58,286 nt of DNA from Clostridia bacterium (GCA_017553325.1 JAFZMH010000001.1:1-58286), one strand, 5' to 3'. Positions 25,335 to 35,167 are shown, counted from the first letter of the stretch. Notes: generated by a model from the sequence alone, not told the origin. Program-made: numbers and translations.

Positions 25335-26585
25335 ATGGACAAAAATTCGGTCAAAAAATTGATAAACGATTGCGAAAAACAACTTGAAAGCCAATATACC
25401 CGTCTCGACGATATTGCGCTTTTCAATCAAAAAAAGGTGCTTGACGCTTTCAAAAACAACGCCATTCAAGCCAGACACATGTTCGGAACGACGGGATACG
25501 GCTACGACGACGCAGGCAGAGACGCGCTTTGCAGGCTTTACGCCGATATTTTCCGCGCGGAAAGCGCAATCGTTTCGCCGAATATCGTATCGGGAACGCA
25601 CGCTTTGACTTTGATGTTGTTCGGCGTTTTGAGACCGAATGACAAGCTTTTGGCGGTTTCCGGAATGCCTTACGACACGCTCACGGACGTTATTCTTGCA
25701 AAAAATAAAGGCTCTTTGAAAGATTTTGGCGTAGATTTTGGCTGTATCGACCTAAAAACGAACGAAAACCTGACTCCGGAGTTCGATTTTGACGCCATTG
25801 AAAAGCAACTTAAATCACAAAAAATCAAGGCCGTTTTTGCCGCAAGAAGCCGCGGATACAGCTTGAGACAGGCAATTTCCGTCGAACAAATTGAAAAACT
25901 CGTTGATTTCGTCAAAAAAATCAGCCCAAACACGCTCGTTTTGATTGACAACTGCTACGGCGAATTCGTCGAAAAAATCGAACCGACAGAGGTCGGCGCA
26001 GACCTTATGGCGGGCTCGCTAATCAAGAATATCGGTGGAGGAATTGCGCCTACAGGCGGCTATATAGCGGGAAAAACCGAACTTGTCGAACTCGTTTCAT
26101 ACAGATTGACGGCTCCGTCGCTCGGCATGGAAGAAGGCTCCTACGTTTACGGCTATTTACCGTATTTTCAAGGGCTGTTTTTGGCGCCATCCGTGGTTAA
26201 AAACGCGCTCAAAGGCTCGCTTTTGTTTGCAAAAGCCTACTCAAATCTCGGTTTTGAGACGCTTCCGCGCGGCGAAATGTTTCCGTTTGACGTCGTCACA
26301 AGCATAAAACTCGGCTCACAAGCCAAACTTGAAGCGTTCTGCGGAGCAATTCAAGAGATTTCGCCGATTGACAGCAACGTCAAGCCGATTCCGTGGAATA
26401 TGCCGGGTTATCAAGACCAAGTTATTATGGCGGCAGGCGCTTTCGTGCAAGGTTCTTCGATTGAATTGAGCGCAGATTCGCCGATACGCGAGCCGTATAT
26501 AGTATACGTTCAAGGCGGTTTGACCTATGAACACGCAAGACTGGCGGTTGAACATACGCTTGAAGTGCTGGACTTTGACCGCTAA
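25335..26585 (+). CDS. Methionine gamma-lyase / aluminium resistance family PLP protein
   Basis: A 416-residue member of the family known as aluminium resistance protein (YnbB in B. subtilis), related to cystathionine/methionine gamma-lyases. The N-terminal region has the characteristic stretch TTGYGYDDAGRDALCRLYADIF, and the PLP lysine is in GSLIKNIGGG. The true substrate is not established. AAAGG lies 6 nt upstream of ATG 25335. Position downstream of miaA is typical for Clostridia. A separate promoter in front is not clear: a TTGACA at 25275 and a TATAAT at 25306 are 25 nt apart, too far for one promoter. Confidence 0.9.
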   Translation: MDKNSVKKLINDCEKQLESQYTRLDDIALFNQKKVLDAFKNNAIQARHMFGTTGYGYDDAGRDALCRLYADIFRAESAIVSPNIVSGTHALTLMLFGVLRPNDKLLAVSGMPYDTLTDVILAKNKGSLKDFGVDFGCIDLKTNENLTPEFDFDAIEKQLKSQKIKAVFAARSRGYSLRQAISVEQIEKLVDFVKKISPNTLVLIDNCYGEFVEKIEPTEVGADLMAGSLIKNIGGGIAPTGGYIAGKTELVELVSYRLTAPSLGMEEGSYVYGYLPYFQGLFLAPSVVKNALKGSLLFAKAYSNLGFETLPRGEMFPFDVVTSIKLGSQAKLEAFCGAIQEISPIDSNVKPIPWNMPGYQDQVIMAAGAFVQGSSIELSADSPIREPYIVYVQGGLTYEHARLAVEHTLEVLDFDR

Positions 26586-26760
26586 ACCAGCGAATAAGCG
26601 GTGATATGCACGGTAATCAATACGGTAAACCGCACGTAATAAGGCGGTAATTACGCAAGATTTTCCGCCTAACAATTTAACGATCAACATATATAAGGTT
26701 TAGAATAAGATTAAATACATCGTCAAAATCAATCGAGTTTTCAATGGTAAACTTGTAAAC

Positions 26761-26784
26761 AATCGGCTTCTACAGCCGATTTTT
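26761..26784 (+). terminator. Terminator-like hairpin downstream of the gamma-lyase family gene
   Basis: AATCGGCT (26761-26768) pairs with AGCCGATT (26774-26781) and is followed by further T. It lies about 175 nt after the stop of the upstream plus-strand gene. Confidence 0.6.
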
Positions 26785-26792
26785 AACTATTT

Positions 26793-26822
26793 CTATGCGT
26801 AAAACTCGTGTTTTACGCATAG
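26793..26822. repeat. Perfect 13-bp inverted repeat (hairpin)
   Basis: CTATGCGTAAAAC (26793-26805) and GTTTTACGCATAG (26810-26822) flank the loop TCGT. No proper T-run follows on either strand. It may be a transcript-end stabiliser between the convergent genes. Confidence 0.7.
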
Positions 26823-26850
26823 TTTGCAATGGAGAGATTTTGCATTTTTT

Positions 26851-26884
26851 AAAAAAATCGACTGCTCTACTCTCGAACAGCCGA
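26851..26884 (-). terminator. Rho-independent terminator of the nusA-infB-nfo unit
   Basis: On the minus strand a 10-bp stem with two G-T pairs (26884-26875 with 26867-26858) is followed by seven T (26857-26851). It lies about 28 nt after the nfo stop. Confidence 0.75.
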
Positions 26885-26911
26885 AAAAATTTTTCTGTGT
26901 CTTGCTCCTCT

Positions 26912-27787
26912 CTATCGCAAACCAAGCAATTCCATATATTTCGTTTGCATATATTTCGAATCTTTTGCTTGAGTTCCCGCAGATTCACTGAGAACGTGCG
27001 GCGTAAGATTGTTTTTCACTATTACTTCAGCGAGCGGTTCAAACTCCGGACCGTACACCGTATCCTCAAAGGTCAAATGCTTGACCTCTCCCTTTGCAGT
27101 GTACATTATTTTGGAAAAATGCACGTGCATATTTTTGGTTTTCTCTTCGCCCAAACCGTCGAAAAACTTGTCTATTATGCGTTGAAAGTCGTCCGCGGTC
27201 TTAAGCGCGCCGCCCATGACGCAATTTACGTGCCCGAAATCGACGCACGGATAGACGTTTGGAGCGATTTTGCAGAGTTCCACCACTTCGTCGACGGTTC
27301 CGATTTGCGCAAGTTTGCCCATAGTTTCGGGACAGACGATCAAATCGTCCAGTTCGGGCGAGCGAATGACCTCCACCGCTCTTTCAACCATATATTTCGT
27401 GCGCGCGAACGCTTCGTTCCTCGGCTGTTTGCCTTCGCTTCCCGGATGAAATACGCAACGTCTGCCTCCAAACCACTTGAGAGCCTGCAAAGATTCCGTG
27501 AGATAGCGGATGGAATTGTCTGCTTTTTCCTGTTCGACGGACGCAAAATTGATGAAATACGGCGCATGAACGCTGATTTCCACCCCGTTTTTATCCGCTT
27601 CGACTGCAATAGCCTCCGCCGTGTCCTTTGAAATACGCACGCCCCTGCCGAACGAGTATTCAAATAGGTCGAGACCTCTATCTCGTATCCATTTGGGCAT
27701 TTCAATCGTTGCGGTATGCCCTTCTTTTGCAAAATCGTCGTCGGAACCGGACGGCCCGAACAATGCTATATCTTTTTTGAGTTCCAT
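26912..27787 (-). CDS. nfo: Endonuclease IV family AP endonuclease
   Basis: A 291-residue xylose-isomerase-fold (AP endonuclease family 2) enzyme that cuts DNA at abasic sites. Metal-binding residues appear in the expected order: SVHAPYFIN, VFHPGS, CPETMG, VDFGHVN, MHVHFSK and the C-terminal SESAGTQ. It starts 3 nt after the ribF stop with AGG at suitable spacing and is the last gene of a long minus-strand run. Confidence 0.92.
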   Translation of the reverse strand: MELKKDIALFGPSGSDDDFAKEGHTATIEMPKWIRDRGLDLFEYSFGRGVRISKDTAEAIAVEADKNGVEISVHAPYFINFASVEQEKADNSIRYLTESLQALKWFGGRRCVFHPGSEGKQPRNEAFARTKYMVERAVEVIRSPELDDLIVCPETMGKLAQIGTVDEVVELCKIAPNVYPCVDFGHVNCVMGGALKTADDFQRIIDKFFDGLGEEKTKNMHVHFSKIMYTAKGEVKHLTFEDTVYGPEFEPLAEVIVKNNLTPHVLSESAGTQAKDSKYMQTKYMELLGLR

Positions 27788-27790
27788 AAC

Positions 27791-28705
27791 TTACCTATTG
27801 TCGCTTGAAAACAAAGTTTTCACCCGTTGTTCGTCGAGCGTCAACTGCTCTTTCAAATCGTCGGGCGTCGCAAACGCTTTTATGTTGCGAAGGCGCTCGA
27901 AAAACCTGATTATAACGGTTTTGCCGTACAAATCTCCGTCAAATCCCATAATGTGCGTTTCCACCGTCGCGGAAAAATCATTGAAAGTCGGTTTTGCGCC
28001 CACGTTGGTCATAGAGATATATTCTCTGCCGTCGACCAATGTTTTCGTAGCGTACACGCCGTCAGCGAGCAAAAATCTGTCCTTATTCTGGCTGATATTT
28101 GCCGTCGGGAACCCCATTCGCGTGCCGTTATGCTTTGCCATTGACACTTCTCCCGTCATAAAATACGGTTCGCTGAGTCTGGCGTTCAAGGTTGCGACGT
28201 CCCCCGTTTCAACGAGTCCTTTCAGAGCCCTTGTCGAGAGTTTTAAACCGTCCATGCATTTGAACGGAACGACCTCGACCCCGACGTTTTGCACCTCGCA
28301 AAACCTCTTTAAAAAGTCCACGTCGCCCTCGGCGTTTATACCAAAGGTATAATCTGCCCCGACGACAATCTTTTTCACGTCGTAAAACTCGAAAATTCTC
28401 TTCAAAAACTCTTGCGGACTGAGGTTTGAAAACGCCTCGTCGAAAACCGTGCTGACAACGCCGTCCGCACCGAGATTTTCAATCGCTCGTATGCGGTCCT
28501 CAAAGGTGTAAATCTGCTTCGACTTGCCAAAAATATCGCTCGGGTCGTTTGAAAAAGTCATCACGAAACTCTCCGCGCCGATTGAACGCGCAATTTCGTT
28601 TGCGGTCTTAATAAGCGACGCGTGTCCCAAGTGTATGCAGTCGAAGAAGCCTAGCGACAACACGACAGCACCGTCGTATTTTTTGTTCAAGTCGTATATT
28701 TTCAT
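27791..28705 (-). CDS. ribF: Bifunctional riboflavin kinase / FAD synthetase
   Basis: A 304-residue enzyme that makes FMN and FAD. The N-terminal FAD synthetase domain has the nucleotidyltransferase motif GFFDCIHLGH (usually GxFDGxHxGH), and the C-terminal flavokinase domain has MGFPTANI (about 190). The start is ATG 28705, 2 nt after the truB TGA; a TTG at 28711 is in frame but overlaps truB. truB-ribF is the usual pair. Confidence 0.95.
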   Translation of the reverse strand: MKIYDLNKKYDGAVVLSLGFFDCIHLGHASLIKTANEIARSIGAESFVMTFSNDPSDIFGKSKQIYTFEDRIRAIENLGADGVVSTVFDEAFSNLSPQEFLKRIFEFYDVKKIVVGADYTFGINAEGDVDFLKRFCEVQNVGVEVVPFKCMDGLKLSTRALKGLVETGDVATLNARLSEPYFMTGEVSMAKHNGTRMGFPTANISQNKDRFLLADGVYATKTLVDGREYISMTNVGAKPTFNDFSATVETHIMGFDGDLYGKTVIIRFFERLRNIKAFATPDDLKEQLTLDEQRVKTLFSSDNR

Positions 28706-28707
28706 AG

Positions 28708-29610
28708 TCAAAATCTTACTTTAAATTTCAGTTTTCCCTGCGCGTTTTCGGCAATACCGAGCGGTTCTTCGCCGAGTTTGACCAAAAACGTCCCTTTCGG
28801 CATATCGTCGAACGCCAAAACGACGCCGTTTAAGACCTGTTTTTCGCACCCTCTTGGCAATTCGAAGATTTCCTCGTCTTTCAGCACGAAGTCCAGCGGA
28901 AGTACGCAAGAGAGCGAATTTTGCTCAAATTCCTCTATGGTGACGGCGTCCTCTATTTTGAACGCGCCCGATTGAACGCGAAGAAGCGAGGACATAAACC
29001 CTACCGTCCCCAATTCACCGGCTAAGTCTCTTGCAAGCGCACGTATGTACGTACCGCTCCCGCAAGTGATTTCAAAGGCAAATTCGTTATTTTCAAGCGT
29101 ATGTTCGCCGTCTTTTAGTATTACTTTGTTGCCATTTGACGGTATAAATTTGAAATCATAGATTTCAACGGTCTTTGGTTTCAACTCCGCAACCTTGCCT
29201 TCTCTTGCAAGTTCGTACGCGCGTTTCCCATTTACGGACTTTGCTGAATATTGCGGAGGAAGTTGCTCAATTCTGCCGACAAATTTCGAGAGCACAGTGG
29301 GAATATCATCCTCGGTTATGCGTTTATCGTCGGTTGCGACGATTTGTCCTTCGCTGTCGAGAGTGTCGGTTTCCACGCCAAATTTGAATGTCGCTTGATA
29401 GACTTTTATCTTGTCTTGAGCGTAGTCGAACAATCTTGTAGCGTTGCCGATTGCAATGGGAATAACCCCGCTCGCCTTTGGGTCGAGCGTCCCGAAATGT
29501 CCCGCTTTTTGCTTTTCGCCCGTCGCGACAGAAAGTGCTTTTTTGACCTTTGAAACCGCGAACGACGAGGACATATTGATTGGTTTTATGAGGTTGATAA
29601 ATCCTTTCAT
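28708..29610 (-). CDS. truB: tRNA pseudouridine-55 synthase TruB
   Basis: A 300-residue enzyme that forms pseudouridine 55 in the T loop of tRNAs. The catalytic aspartate is D43 in GTLDPKASG, and the PUA-like C-terminal part follows residue 230. The start ATG 29610 gives the standard N-terminus (GFINLIKP). A weak hairpin with CCGCA/TGCGG (29662-29666 and 29674-29678) lies in the 58-nt gap after nrnA, the widest gap of this operon. Confidence 0.95.
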   Translation of the reverse strand: MKGFINLIKPINMSSSFAVSKVKKALSVATGEKQKAGHFGTLDPKASGVIPIAIGNATRLFDYAQDKIKVYQATFKFGVETDTLDSEGQIVATDDKRITEDDIPTVLSKFVGRIEQLPPQYSAKSVNGKRAYELAREGKVAELKPKTVEIYDFKFIPSNGNKVILKDGEHTLENNEFAFEITCGSGTYIRALARDLAGELGTVGFMSSLLRVQSGAFKIEDAVTIEEFEQNSLSCVLPLDFVLKDEEIFELPRGCEKQVLNGVVLAFDDMPKGTFLVKLGEEPLGIAENAQGKLKFKVRF

Positions 29611-29668
29611 AATGCAAAATTCGGCATTCTAACCTGTTTAATTGCTCTTTATATTATTAAACCGCACA

Positions 29669-30619
29669 CTATATGCGGTCGTTTGCGATTTTTACAATTC
29701 GCTCCAAAATATCTTCGAGATAACCGTTTACTCTGCACCCTGCGGCGTTCATATGTCCGCCACCGCCGAACAGTCCGGCAATCTCACTTGCGTCGACGGG
29801 GTTCTTTGAACGTACGCTGAGCTTGTAGTTCTTGTCCCCCACCTGCGACAAAGCGTAGGCGACTTTGACGGTTTCGACGTCGATAAGTTCGTTGATGATT
29901 CCTTCAGTGTCGACGGCAGACGTTCCCGTAGCCTTGAAATCTTCCGCCGTGAACACGATTACAGCGATTTTGTCTTCGCTGAAAAACTTCGCGTTTTGAA
30001 GCACCCTGCGCTTTAAATCAAATCTCGCTTTGGACGTGCTTCTGAACGTATCGTATATTACGTCCGCCGCATCGAAGCCTAATTCCATAAGTTCAGCGGC
30101 AATCTCGTGAGTTTTTGGCGTTACGGACGGATATGCAAAACATCCGCTGTCCGTGACGATACCGCCGAACAGGAGTTGCGCCACGGTTTTGTCGATAAGT
30201 TTCATCTCTTTCAAGAGGCTGAAAATAATTTGTGCGCACGCGCACGCATCCTTGTCGACGTAGCAAATTTCCGTAAAGCGTTTGAACGACTTGTGATGGT
30301 CTATCGCAATTTGCGATTTGCAGGACAAAAAGGACTTTACGCAGTTCCCGAGACGGTCAAGGTCGCTGCTGTCCACGCTGATTCCGAGTTCGTGCGCGAC
30401 GCTGTCGGGCGCGGATATTCTCTCGCTACCTAAAAACTTTGCGTTGCGTTTTGAAATCGACGTATCGCAATAGGCTTTGACCTTTTTTCCCTTCTTTTCG
30501 AGCGCAAAGGCGAGCGCAAGCATACTGCCGAGCGCGTCCCCGTCGGGGTTCGTGTGGCAATAAATCGCGACGTCGTTCGCCCTGTTTATCATTTTGATAA
30601 TATCTGCAAAACCGCTCAT
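29669..30619 (-). CDS. nrnA: DHH/DHHA1 phosphoesterase, NrnA-like
   Basis: A 316-residue enzyme that degrades very short RNAs (nanoRNA) and may act as a 3'-phosphoadenosine phosphatase. Motifs: HTNPDGDALGS near the N-terminus, AIDHHKS in the middle, and the DHHA1 motif GGGGHMNAAGC near the C-terminus. ATG 30619 is chosen because AGAGG lies 6 nt upstream; it starts 1 nt after the rbfA stop. rbfA-nrnA-truB-ribF is the canonical order. Confidence 0.94.
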   Translation of the reverse strand: MSGFADIIKMINRANDVAIYCHTNPDGDALGSMLALAFALEKKGKKVKAYCDTSISKRNAKFLGSERISAPDSVAHELGISVDSSDLDRLGNCVKSFLSCKSQIAIDHHKSFKRFTEICYVDKDACACAQIIFSLLKEMKLIDKTVAQLLFGGIVTDSGCFAYPSVTPKTHEIAAELMELGFDAADVIYDTFRSTSKARFDLKRRVLQNAKFFSEDKIAVIVFTAEDFKATGTSAVDTEGIINELIDVETVKVAYALSQVGDKNYKLSVRSKNPVDASEIAGLFGGGGHMNAAGCRVNGYLEDILERIVKIANDRI

Positions 30620-30620
30620 A

Positions 30621-30998
30621 TCACGCCTCTGAATCGTCTTTCGACTCATCTTCCGAATGGATTTGGTTGAGAATCTTGTCTATCTTTATGCTGTAGTCCA
30701 CGGAATCGTCGATTAAAAACGTAAGTTCCGGCAAGAGTCTCACCTGCACCTTGTCCTTCAGCATATTGCGAATAAAAGTCTTCGAACGGCAAATCGTGTG
30801 GTACGCTTCCGTCTTTGCCTCCTCGCTCTGAGCGAATATTGACAAATAGACCTTCGCAAATTTGAGGTCGGGAGTCGTGTACACTTTGGTCACGCCGACG
30901 ATTGCCCCGCTCATACGGGGATCTTTGATGTCGTCGGCGATGATTTTGGTGATTTGCTTTGCGAGTTCGGAGTTTACTCGCTCCATTTTAATCTTCAT
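30621..30998 (-). CDS. rbfA: Ribosome-binding factor A
   Basis: A 125-residue KH-fold protein needed for late 30S maturation. It shows the family pattern (RVNSELAKQITKII, DPRM near 35, and a segment VRLLPELTFLIDDS near 98-111) and an acidic C-terminal tail. ATG 30998 lies inside the infB 3' end; ATG 30986, just after the infB stop, is an alternative start four codons later. Confidence 0.93.
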   Translation of the reverse strand: MKIKMERVNSELAKQITKIIADDIKDPRMSGAIVGVTKVYTTPDLKFAKVYLSIFAQSEEAKTEAYHTICRSKTFIRNMLKDKVQVRLLPELTFLIDDSVDYSIKIDKILNQIHSEDESKDDSEA

Positions 30999-33573
30999 CG
31001 GTCAATTTCTCCATTGTGAACGCTTCGATAATATCTCCGACCTTGACGTCTTGGAAATTGGAAAGCATAATACCGCAGTCGAAGTTGCGTTGCATCTCTT
31101 TGACGTCGTCCTTGCCGTGGCGGAGCGAGGCGATTTCGCCTGTATATTCCACAGTACCGCCGCGAATAAGTCTTGCCTTTGCGCCTCTGACGACCTTGCC
31201 TTCCACGACGTGGCAACCCGCGATAGTGCCTACGCCGCTGATTTTGAAGAGTTCGCGAATTTCCGCGCTGCCGAGTACGACTTCTTCAAACTTGGGCGCG
31301 AGCAAACCTTTGACCGCCTTTTCGATGTCCTCGATGGCGTTGTAGATGATGTTGTAGAAACGAATATCAATCTTCTTTTGCGCGGCGAGTTGCTTTGCCA
31401 TAGTGTCGGGACGCACGTTGAAGCCGATGATGATTGCGCCCGCGGTTTCAGCAAGCAATACGTCGGACTCCTTTATGCCGCCGACTGCGGAGTGTATAAT
31501 GTCGATGTTGACTTCTTCGTTGCCGAGTTTCGCAAGCGATTGTTTGACCGCCTCAACCGAGCCTTGAACGTCCGCCTTGATGATGAGTTTGACGGATTTG
31601 AGTTCGCCCTTGGAGATCTTGTCGAACAAGTCGTTGAGCGACACGGAAGTCGTCTCTTGATTTGCCGCCTCGAGTTTGAGTCTGCGCTCTTCCGCGAGTT
31701 CTCTTGCGAATCTTTCGTCCGCGACGACGTCGATACGGTCTCCCGCTTCGGGAACGTCGTCCCAACCGGTGACCGATACAGGCATAGATGGACCTGCATG
31801 CTTAACTTTCTTGCCTTTGTCGTCAATCATTGCGCGAATCTTGCCCGTGCAGGTGCCCGCGACGACGTTGTCGCCGATGTGGAGCGTACCCGTTTGTACG
31901 AGAATTGTCGCGATTTTGCCGAGTCCCTTGTCGAGTTTTGCTTCGATAATAGTACCGCGCGCGTTTCTGTCGGGGTTGGCTTTAAGTTCCTTGATTTCTG
32001 CGAGAGTGAGGATATTCTCAAGCAGGTTTTCAACGCCGAAACCGGTCTTTGCGGAAACTCTGACGACAGGCGTATCTCCGCCCCAGTCTTCAGGCACTAC
32101 GCCGTATTCGGGCAGTTGTTGCATCGCTCTGTCGGGGTTGGCACCCGGCTTGTCAATCTTGTTGAGTGCGACGATAATCGGAACGTTCGCCTGTTTTGCG
32201 TGGTTGATAGCCTCGATGGTTTGAGGCATAATACCGTCGTCGGCGGCGATGACTAAGACTGCGATGTCCGTCACCTGCGCACCGCGCGCACGCATGGACG
32301 TGAACGCTTCGTGTCCCGGAGTGTCGAGGAAGGTTATTTTTTGACCGTTGAGAGTGACGGTGTACGCGCCGATATGTTGCGTGATACCGCCCGCTTCACC
32401 GCTCGTGACGTTGGTCTTTCTGATGTAGTCGAGGAGCGATGTCTTGCCGTGGTCGACGTGTCCCATAATGGTGACGATTGGCGGTCTCGGTTTCAAATTG
32501 TCGATATCTTCAACCTCGTCGATGTCGAGTTGTGCGTTGAGCGTCTCTTCGAGCGTGACGTCCGGCTTGAATTCAAGGCTGATTTTGAACTCGCTTGCGA
32601 CGAGTTCAGCCGTATCGAAATCAATGCTGTCGTTGATAGTCTTCATAATGCCGAGCACGAAGAGAGTTTTGACGATTTCCGCCGCAGATTTTCCAATCTT
32701 TTCGCTGAGCGTCTTAATCGGCACGGGGTCAGTCGTGATGACGGCGTGTTCGATGATGACCGTCGCGCTGTTCCCGCCACCGCGGTTTTTCGGAGCTTTG
32801 TAGCTGCGCACGATTTCCTCGCCCTCTTCGTCGTATGAAATGCGGTCGTCGACAAGATAGCCCTTCTTCATAAGGTCGCGCTTGTTCATCTTGTTGGAGC
32901 GATCGTCGTATTTTCCGCTGTTTCCGGAGTTCTGCTTTCCGCCCTTGCCCTTCTGTTGCGCGCCGGGTTTCGGCGGGAACTGTTGAGGCATATTCTCAAG
33001 CGTGGTCTTTTTGTAAGCGGGTTTGCCCTGCGGCGCGCCTGGCTTGCCGAAATCACCTTGAGGTCTGTTGTTCCTCGGCGGTTGGTAGCCGTTTTGACCA
33101 AAAACTCTCGTTTGGACTTTCGGCTTCTTTTCAGGCGTCGGCGGGACGTAAATCCTTCTCATCTCGCCGTTCGGGAGAAGTTCTTCCGTCTCCTGAACGA
33201 ACTCGCCGCCCGCGGGGTTCGCCACCTTTTCGGTCTTTTTGGGCTTCTTTTCCGTAGCGGGTTTCTTGACGGGTTCAGCCTCTACGGGCTTTTCCTCTTC
33301 AACCTTTTCAACTGGCGCAGCCTCTTTTGCCTTTTCCTGTTGCGCTTTGAGTTCCGCTTCTTTTTTGGCTCTCAAAGCGGCCTCTTCCTGCAAGCGTTTT
33401 TGCTCTTCCGCTTCAAGGAATTCGGCGCGTTTTGCCCTTATCGAGGACAGCAAAACGGCGGCTCTCGATTTCTGCGTCGAAATTGAGTCGTTGATTTCCG
33501 CGAGTTTCGTCTGTTTGAATGCCGCAAGTTGTTTTACAGCGTCAATGTTTGCGTCTTTTTTGATATCTGGCAT
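30988..33573 (-). CDS. infB: Translation initiation factor IF-2
   Basis: An 861-residue GTPase that brings initiator tRNA to the ribosome. A long, low-complexity N-terminal part rich in Lys, Glu, Ala and Pro (about 1-260) is followed by an IF2N-type domain, the G domain with [17 protein letters not shown] and NKID, and the beta-barrel domains II-IV. The start is ATG 33573 with GAGG 5 nt upstream. It follows ylxQ with a 2-nt gap. Confidence 0.97.
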   Translation of the reverse strand: MPDIKKDANIDAVKQLAAFKQTKLAEINDSISTQKSRAAVLLSSIRAKRAEFLEAEEQKRLQEEAALRAKKEAELKAQQEKAKEAAPVEKVEEEKPVEAEPVKKPATEKKPKKTEKVANPAGGEFVQETEELLPNGEMRRIYVPPTPEKKPKVQTRVFGQNGYQPPRNNRPQGDFGKPGAPQGKPAYKKTTLENMPQQFPPKPGAQQKGKGGKQNSGNSGKYDDRSNKMNKRDLMKKGYLVDDRISYDEEGEEIVRSYKAPKNRGGGNSATVIIEHAVITTDPVPIKTLSEKIGKSAAEIVKTLFVLGIMKTINDSIDFDTAELVASEFKISLEFKPDVTLEETLNAQLDIDEVEDIDNLKPRPPIVTIMGHVDHGKTSLLDYIRKTNVTSGEAGGITQHIGAYTVTLNGQKITFLDTPGHEAFTSMRARGAQVTDIAVLVIAADDGIMPQTIEAINHAKQANVPIIVALNKIDKPGANPDRAMQQLPEYGVVPEDWGGDTPVVRVSAKTGFGVENLLENILTLAEIKELKANPDRNARGTIIEAKLDKGLGKIATILVQTGTLHIGDNVVAGTCTGKIRAMIDDKGKKVKHAGPSMPVSVTGWDDVPEAGDRIDVVADERFARELAEERRLKLEAANQETTSVSLNDLFDKISKGELKSVKLIIKADVQGSVEAVKQSLAKLGNEEVNIDIIHSAVGGIKESDVLLAETAGAIIIGFNVRPDTMAKQLAAQKKIDIRFYNIIYNAIEDIEKAVKGLLAPKFEEVVLGSAEIRELFKISGVGTIAGCHVVEGKVVRGAKARLIRGGTVEYTGEIASLRHGKDDVKEMQRNFDCGIMLSNFQDVKVGDIIEAFTMEKLTDED

Positions 33574-33575
33574 AT

Positions 33576-33866
33576 TCACCTCAAAATATCGATTATTGCG
33601 TTTGCAAGGTTTTCGTTGGTTATCGCGATTGCGTTGACCTCGTCGCGATGGAGTGCCCTGCGGAGCCCTTCCAGTTTGAAAAACGGAAGAACACCGAATT
33701 TTTTCTCTACCCGTGCCGAGTATTTTTCGGAAGCGTTTGCATCCACCAGCACGAGTTTTGCCGATTTAAACTTCTCTTCGATGACGTCTTCGCCGTACAA
33801 AACCGCTCCCGCTCTCTGCGCGAGTCCGATATACGACGCGATTTTGTCAAAATTCTCGTTTGCCAT
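33576..33866 (-). CDS. ylxQ: YlxQ, L7Ae-family k-turn RNA-binding protein
   Basis: A 96-residue L7Ae/L30e-fold protein. The pattern IGLAQRAGAVLYGEDVIEE and KLVLVDANAS marks the family, whose members bind kink-turn RNAs. It overlaps ylxR by 20 nt and precedes infB as in other Firmicutes. In B. halodurans a related L7Ae-type protein (OapC, a YbxF homologue) binds a k-turn in OLE RNA; since OLE is present here, this protein might have a similar role, but that is an inference. Confidence 0.93.
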   Translation of the reverse strand: MANENFDKIASYIGLAQRAGAVLYGEDVIEEKFKSAKLVLVDANASEKYSARVEKKFGVLPFFKLEGLRRALHRDEVNAIAITNENLANAIIDILR

Positions 33867-34110
33867 CGAGTTCCTCGTACAAACTCTCGCTGACGGAGCA
33901 TTTAAACGCCGTGTTCAAGAGTTTTTTCTTGATAAGTTTTTGTATGCACTCCGCGCTGTCGTGCACCCATACGCCTCTTCCGTCCGCTGTTTTTGAGCGG
34001 TCAAGGAAGATTTTTTCGTCCTTCGTCTTGACAAAGCGTATCATCTCGCTCTTGTCGGCGTGGATGCGACATACTGCGCATTTGCGGAGATTTTTTGCGT
34101 TATTCGGCAT
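33847..34110 (-). CDS. ylxR: YlxR/RnpM, RNase P modulator
   Basis: An 87-residue YlxR-fold protein with LRKCAVCR near the N-terminus, a central GRGVWVH and basic surfaces. In B. subtilis this protein (RnpM) binds RNase P RNA and regulates its activity. It starts inside the end of nusA (11-nt overlap) and ends inside ylxQ (20-nt overlap), so all three are tightly co-translated. Confidence 0.94.
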   Translation of the reverse strand: MPNNAKNLRKCAVCRIHADKSEMIRFVKTKDEKIFLDRSKTADGRGVWVHDSAECIQKLIKKKLLNTAFKCSVSESLYEELDGKREF

Positions 34111-35167
34111 CGGTTTCGGGATTTACGTTGAGGCTGGAATACGGCTTGACGTCTATCTTCCACCCCGTGAGTTTTGCCGCGAGTCTTGCGTTTTGACCGC
34201 TTCTGCCGATTGCAAGGCTGAGCTTTTCGTCCGGGACGATAACTCTTGCGTTCTTTTCGTCCTCGTTGATCGAGACCATGAGAACTTGCGCCGGAGAAAG
34301 TGCGCGCGGAATGTATTCGAGCGGGTCTTCGCAATATTCGATGACGTCAATCTTCTCGCCGCCGAGTTCCGCGACTACCGCGTTGACTCTGACGCCCTTG
34401 TTGCCTATGCAACTGCCGACTGCGTCGACGTTCGGGTCTTCGCTGTATACTGCGATTTTCGTTCTGAAGCCCGCTTCGCGGACGATACCCGCCACTTTGA
34501 CGAGACCTGCTTTGATTTCGGGGACTTCAAGCTCGAAGAGTCTGCGGACGAAACCGGGTGCGCTTCTTGAAACGACGACCTGCGCGCCGTGTTGAGTATC
34601 GCGAATTTTCTTGACGTAGACCTTGATAACGTCGTTGACGTTGTACGTCTCGGTCGGGACTTGGTCGTTTATCGTCATGACGCCTTCCATTTGAGTACCC
34701 GTGATTTCGACGAATACGGTGTTGCCCTCTTTACGTCTCACGATAGCGCTCAAAATCTCGCCCGTTCTGTCGCTCATTTCGTTCAAAATCATCTCTTTCT
34801 TCATATCGTTGATGCGTTGAAGGATGACTTGCTTTGCGGTTTGCGCGGCGATACGACTGAAATCCTTCGGCGTAATGTCTTCGATGACGACGTCGCCGAC
34901 CTTGTATTTCTTGTCGATGTCTTGCGCGTCTTCAAGGGAGATTTGAGATTCCTCGTCCTCGACTTCTTCGACAACGAGTTTGTGACCGTAAACTTTGTAG
35001 GTCATCTTTTCTTCGTTGAGACGAACGGAAATTTGGCTCGCATAGCCGTATTCCTTCTTGTAAGCGGACACGAGTCCCGCCTCAATAGACTCAATCATAG
35101 ACTCCTTTGAGATGCGTTGTTCTTTTTCCAAGTCGTCAAGGGCTTGAAAAAACTCTTTGTTCATCAT
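34100..35167 (-). CDS. nusA: Transcription termination/antitermination factor NusA
   Basis: A 355-residue RNA polymerase-associated protein. It has the N-terminal RNAP-binding domain (about 1-125), an S1 domain with GEILSAIVRRKEGNTVFVE, and two KH domains (IGNKGVRVNAVVAELGGEKIDV and IGRSGQNARLAAKLTGWKIDV regions). There is no C-terminal acidic-repeat domain, as is usual in Firmicutes. GGAGG lies 9 nt before ATG 35167. It follows rimP with a 13-nt gap. Confidence 0.97.
   Translation of the reverse strand: MMNKEFFQALDDLEKEQRISKESMIESIEAGLVSAYKKEYGYASQISVRLNEEKMTYKVYGHKLVVEEVEDEESQISLEDAQDIDKKYKVGDVVIEDITPKDFSRIAAQTAKQVILQRINDMKKEMILNEMSDRTGEILSAIVRRKEGNTVFVEITGTQMEGVMTINDQVPTETYNVNDVIKVYVKKIRDTQHGAQVVVSRSAPGFVRRLFELEVPEIKAGLVKVAGIVREAGFRTKIAVYSEDPNVDAVGSCIGNKGVRVNAVVAELGGEKIDVIEYCEDPLEYIPRALSPAQVLMVSINEDEKNARVIVPDEKLSLAIGRSGQNARLAAKLTGWKIDVKPYSSLNVNPETDAE

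Larger units (their letters stand above)
26586..26911. other. 326-nt gap without a gene, rich in inverted repeats
   Basis: I see no credible ORF here. From left to right: GCGGT (26594-26598 region) can pair with ACCGC near 26625-26632; GGCGG (26643-26647) with CCGCC (26665-26669); a terminator-like hairpin at 26761-26784; a perfect 13-bp stem with a 4-nt loop at 26793-26822; and the minus-strand terminator at 26851-26884. The gap separates two convergent units, so it is mostly 3' ends, but the first half has no assigned role. Confidence 0.7.

Noticed and set aside
30862..32256. Open frame of 464 codons antisense to infB and rbfA
   Set aside because: It covers conserved IF-2 codons on the other strand; its composition is an effect of the codon use of infB.
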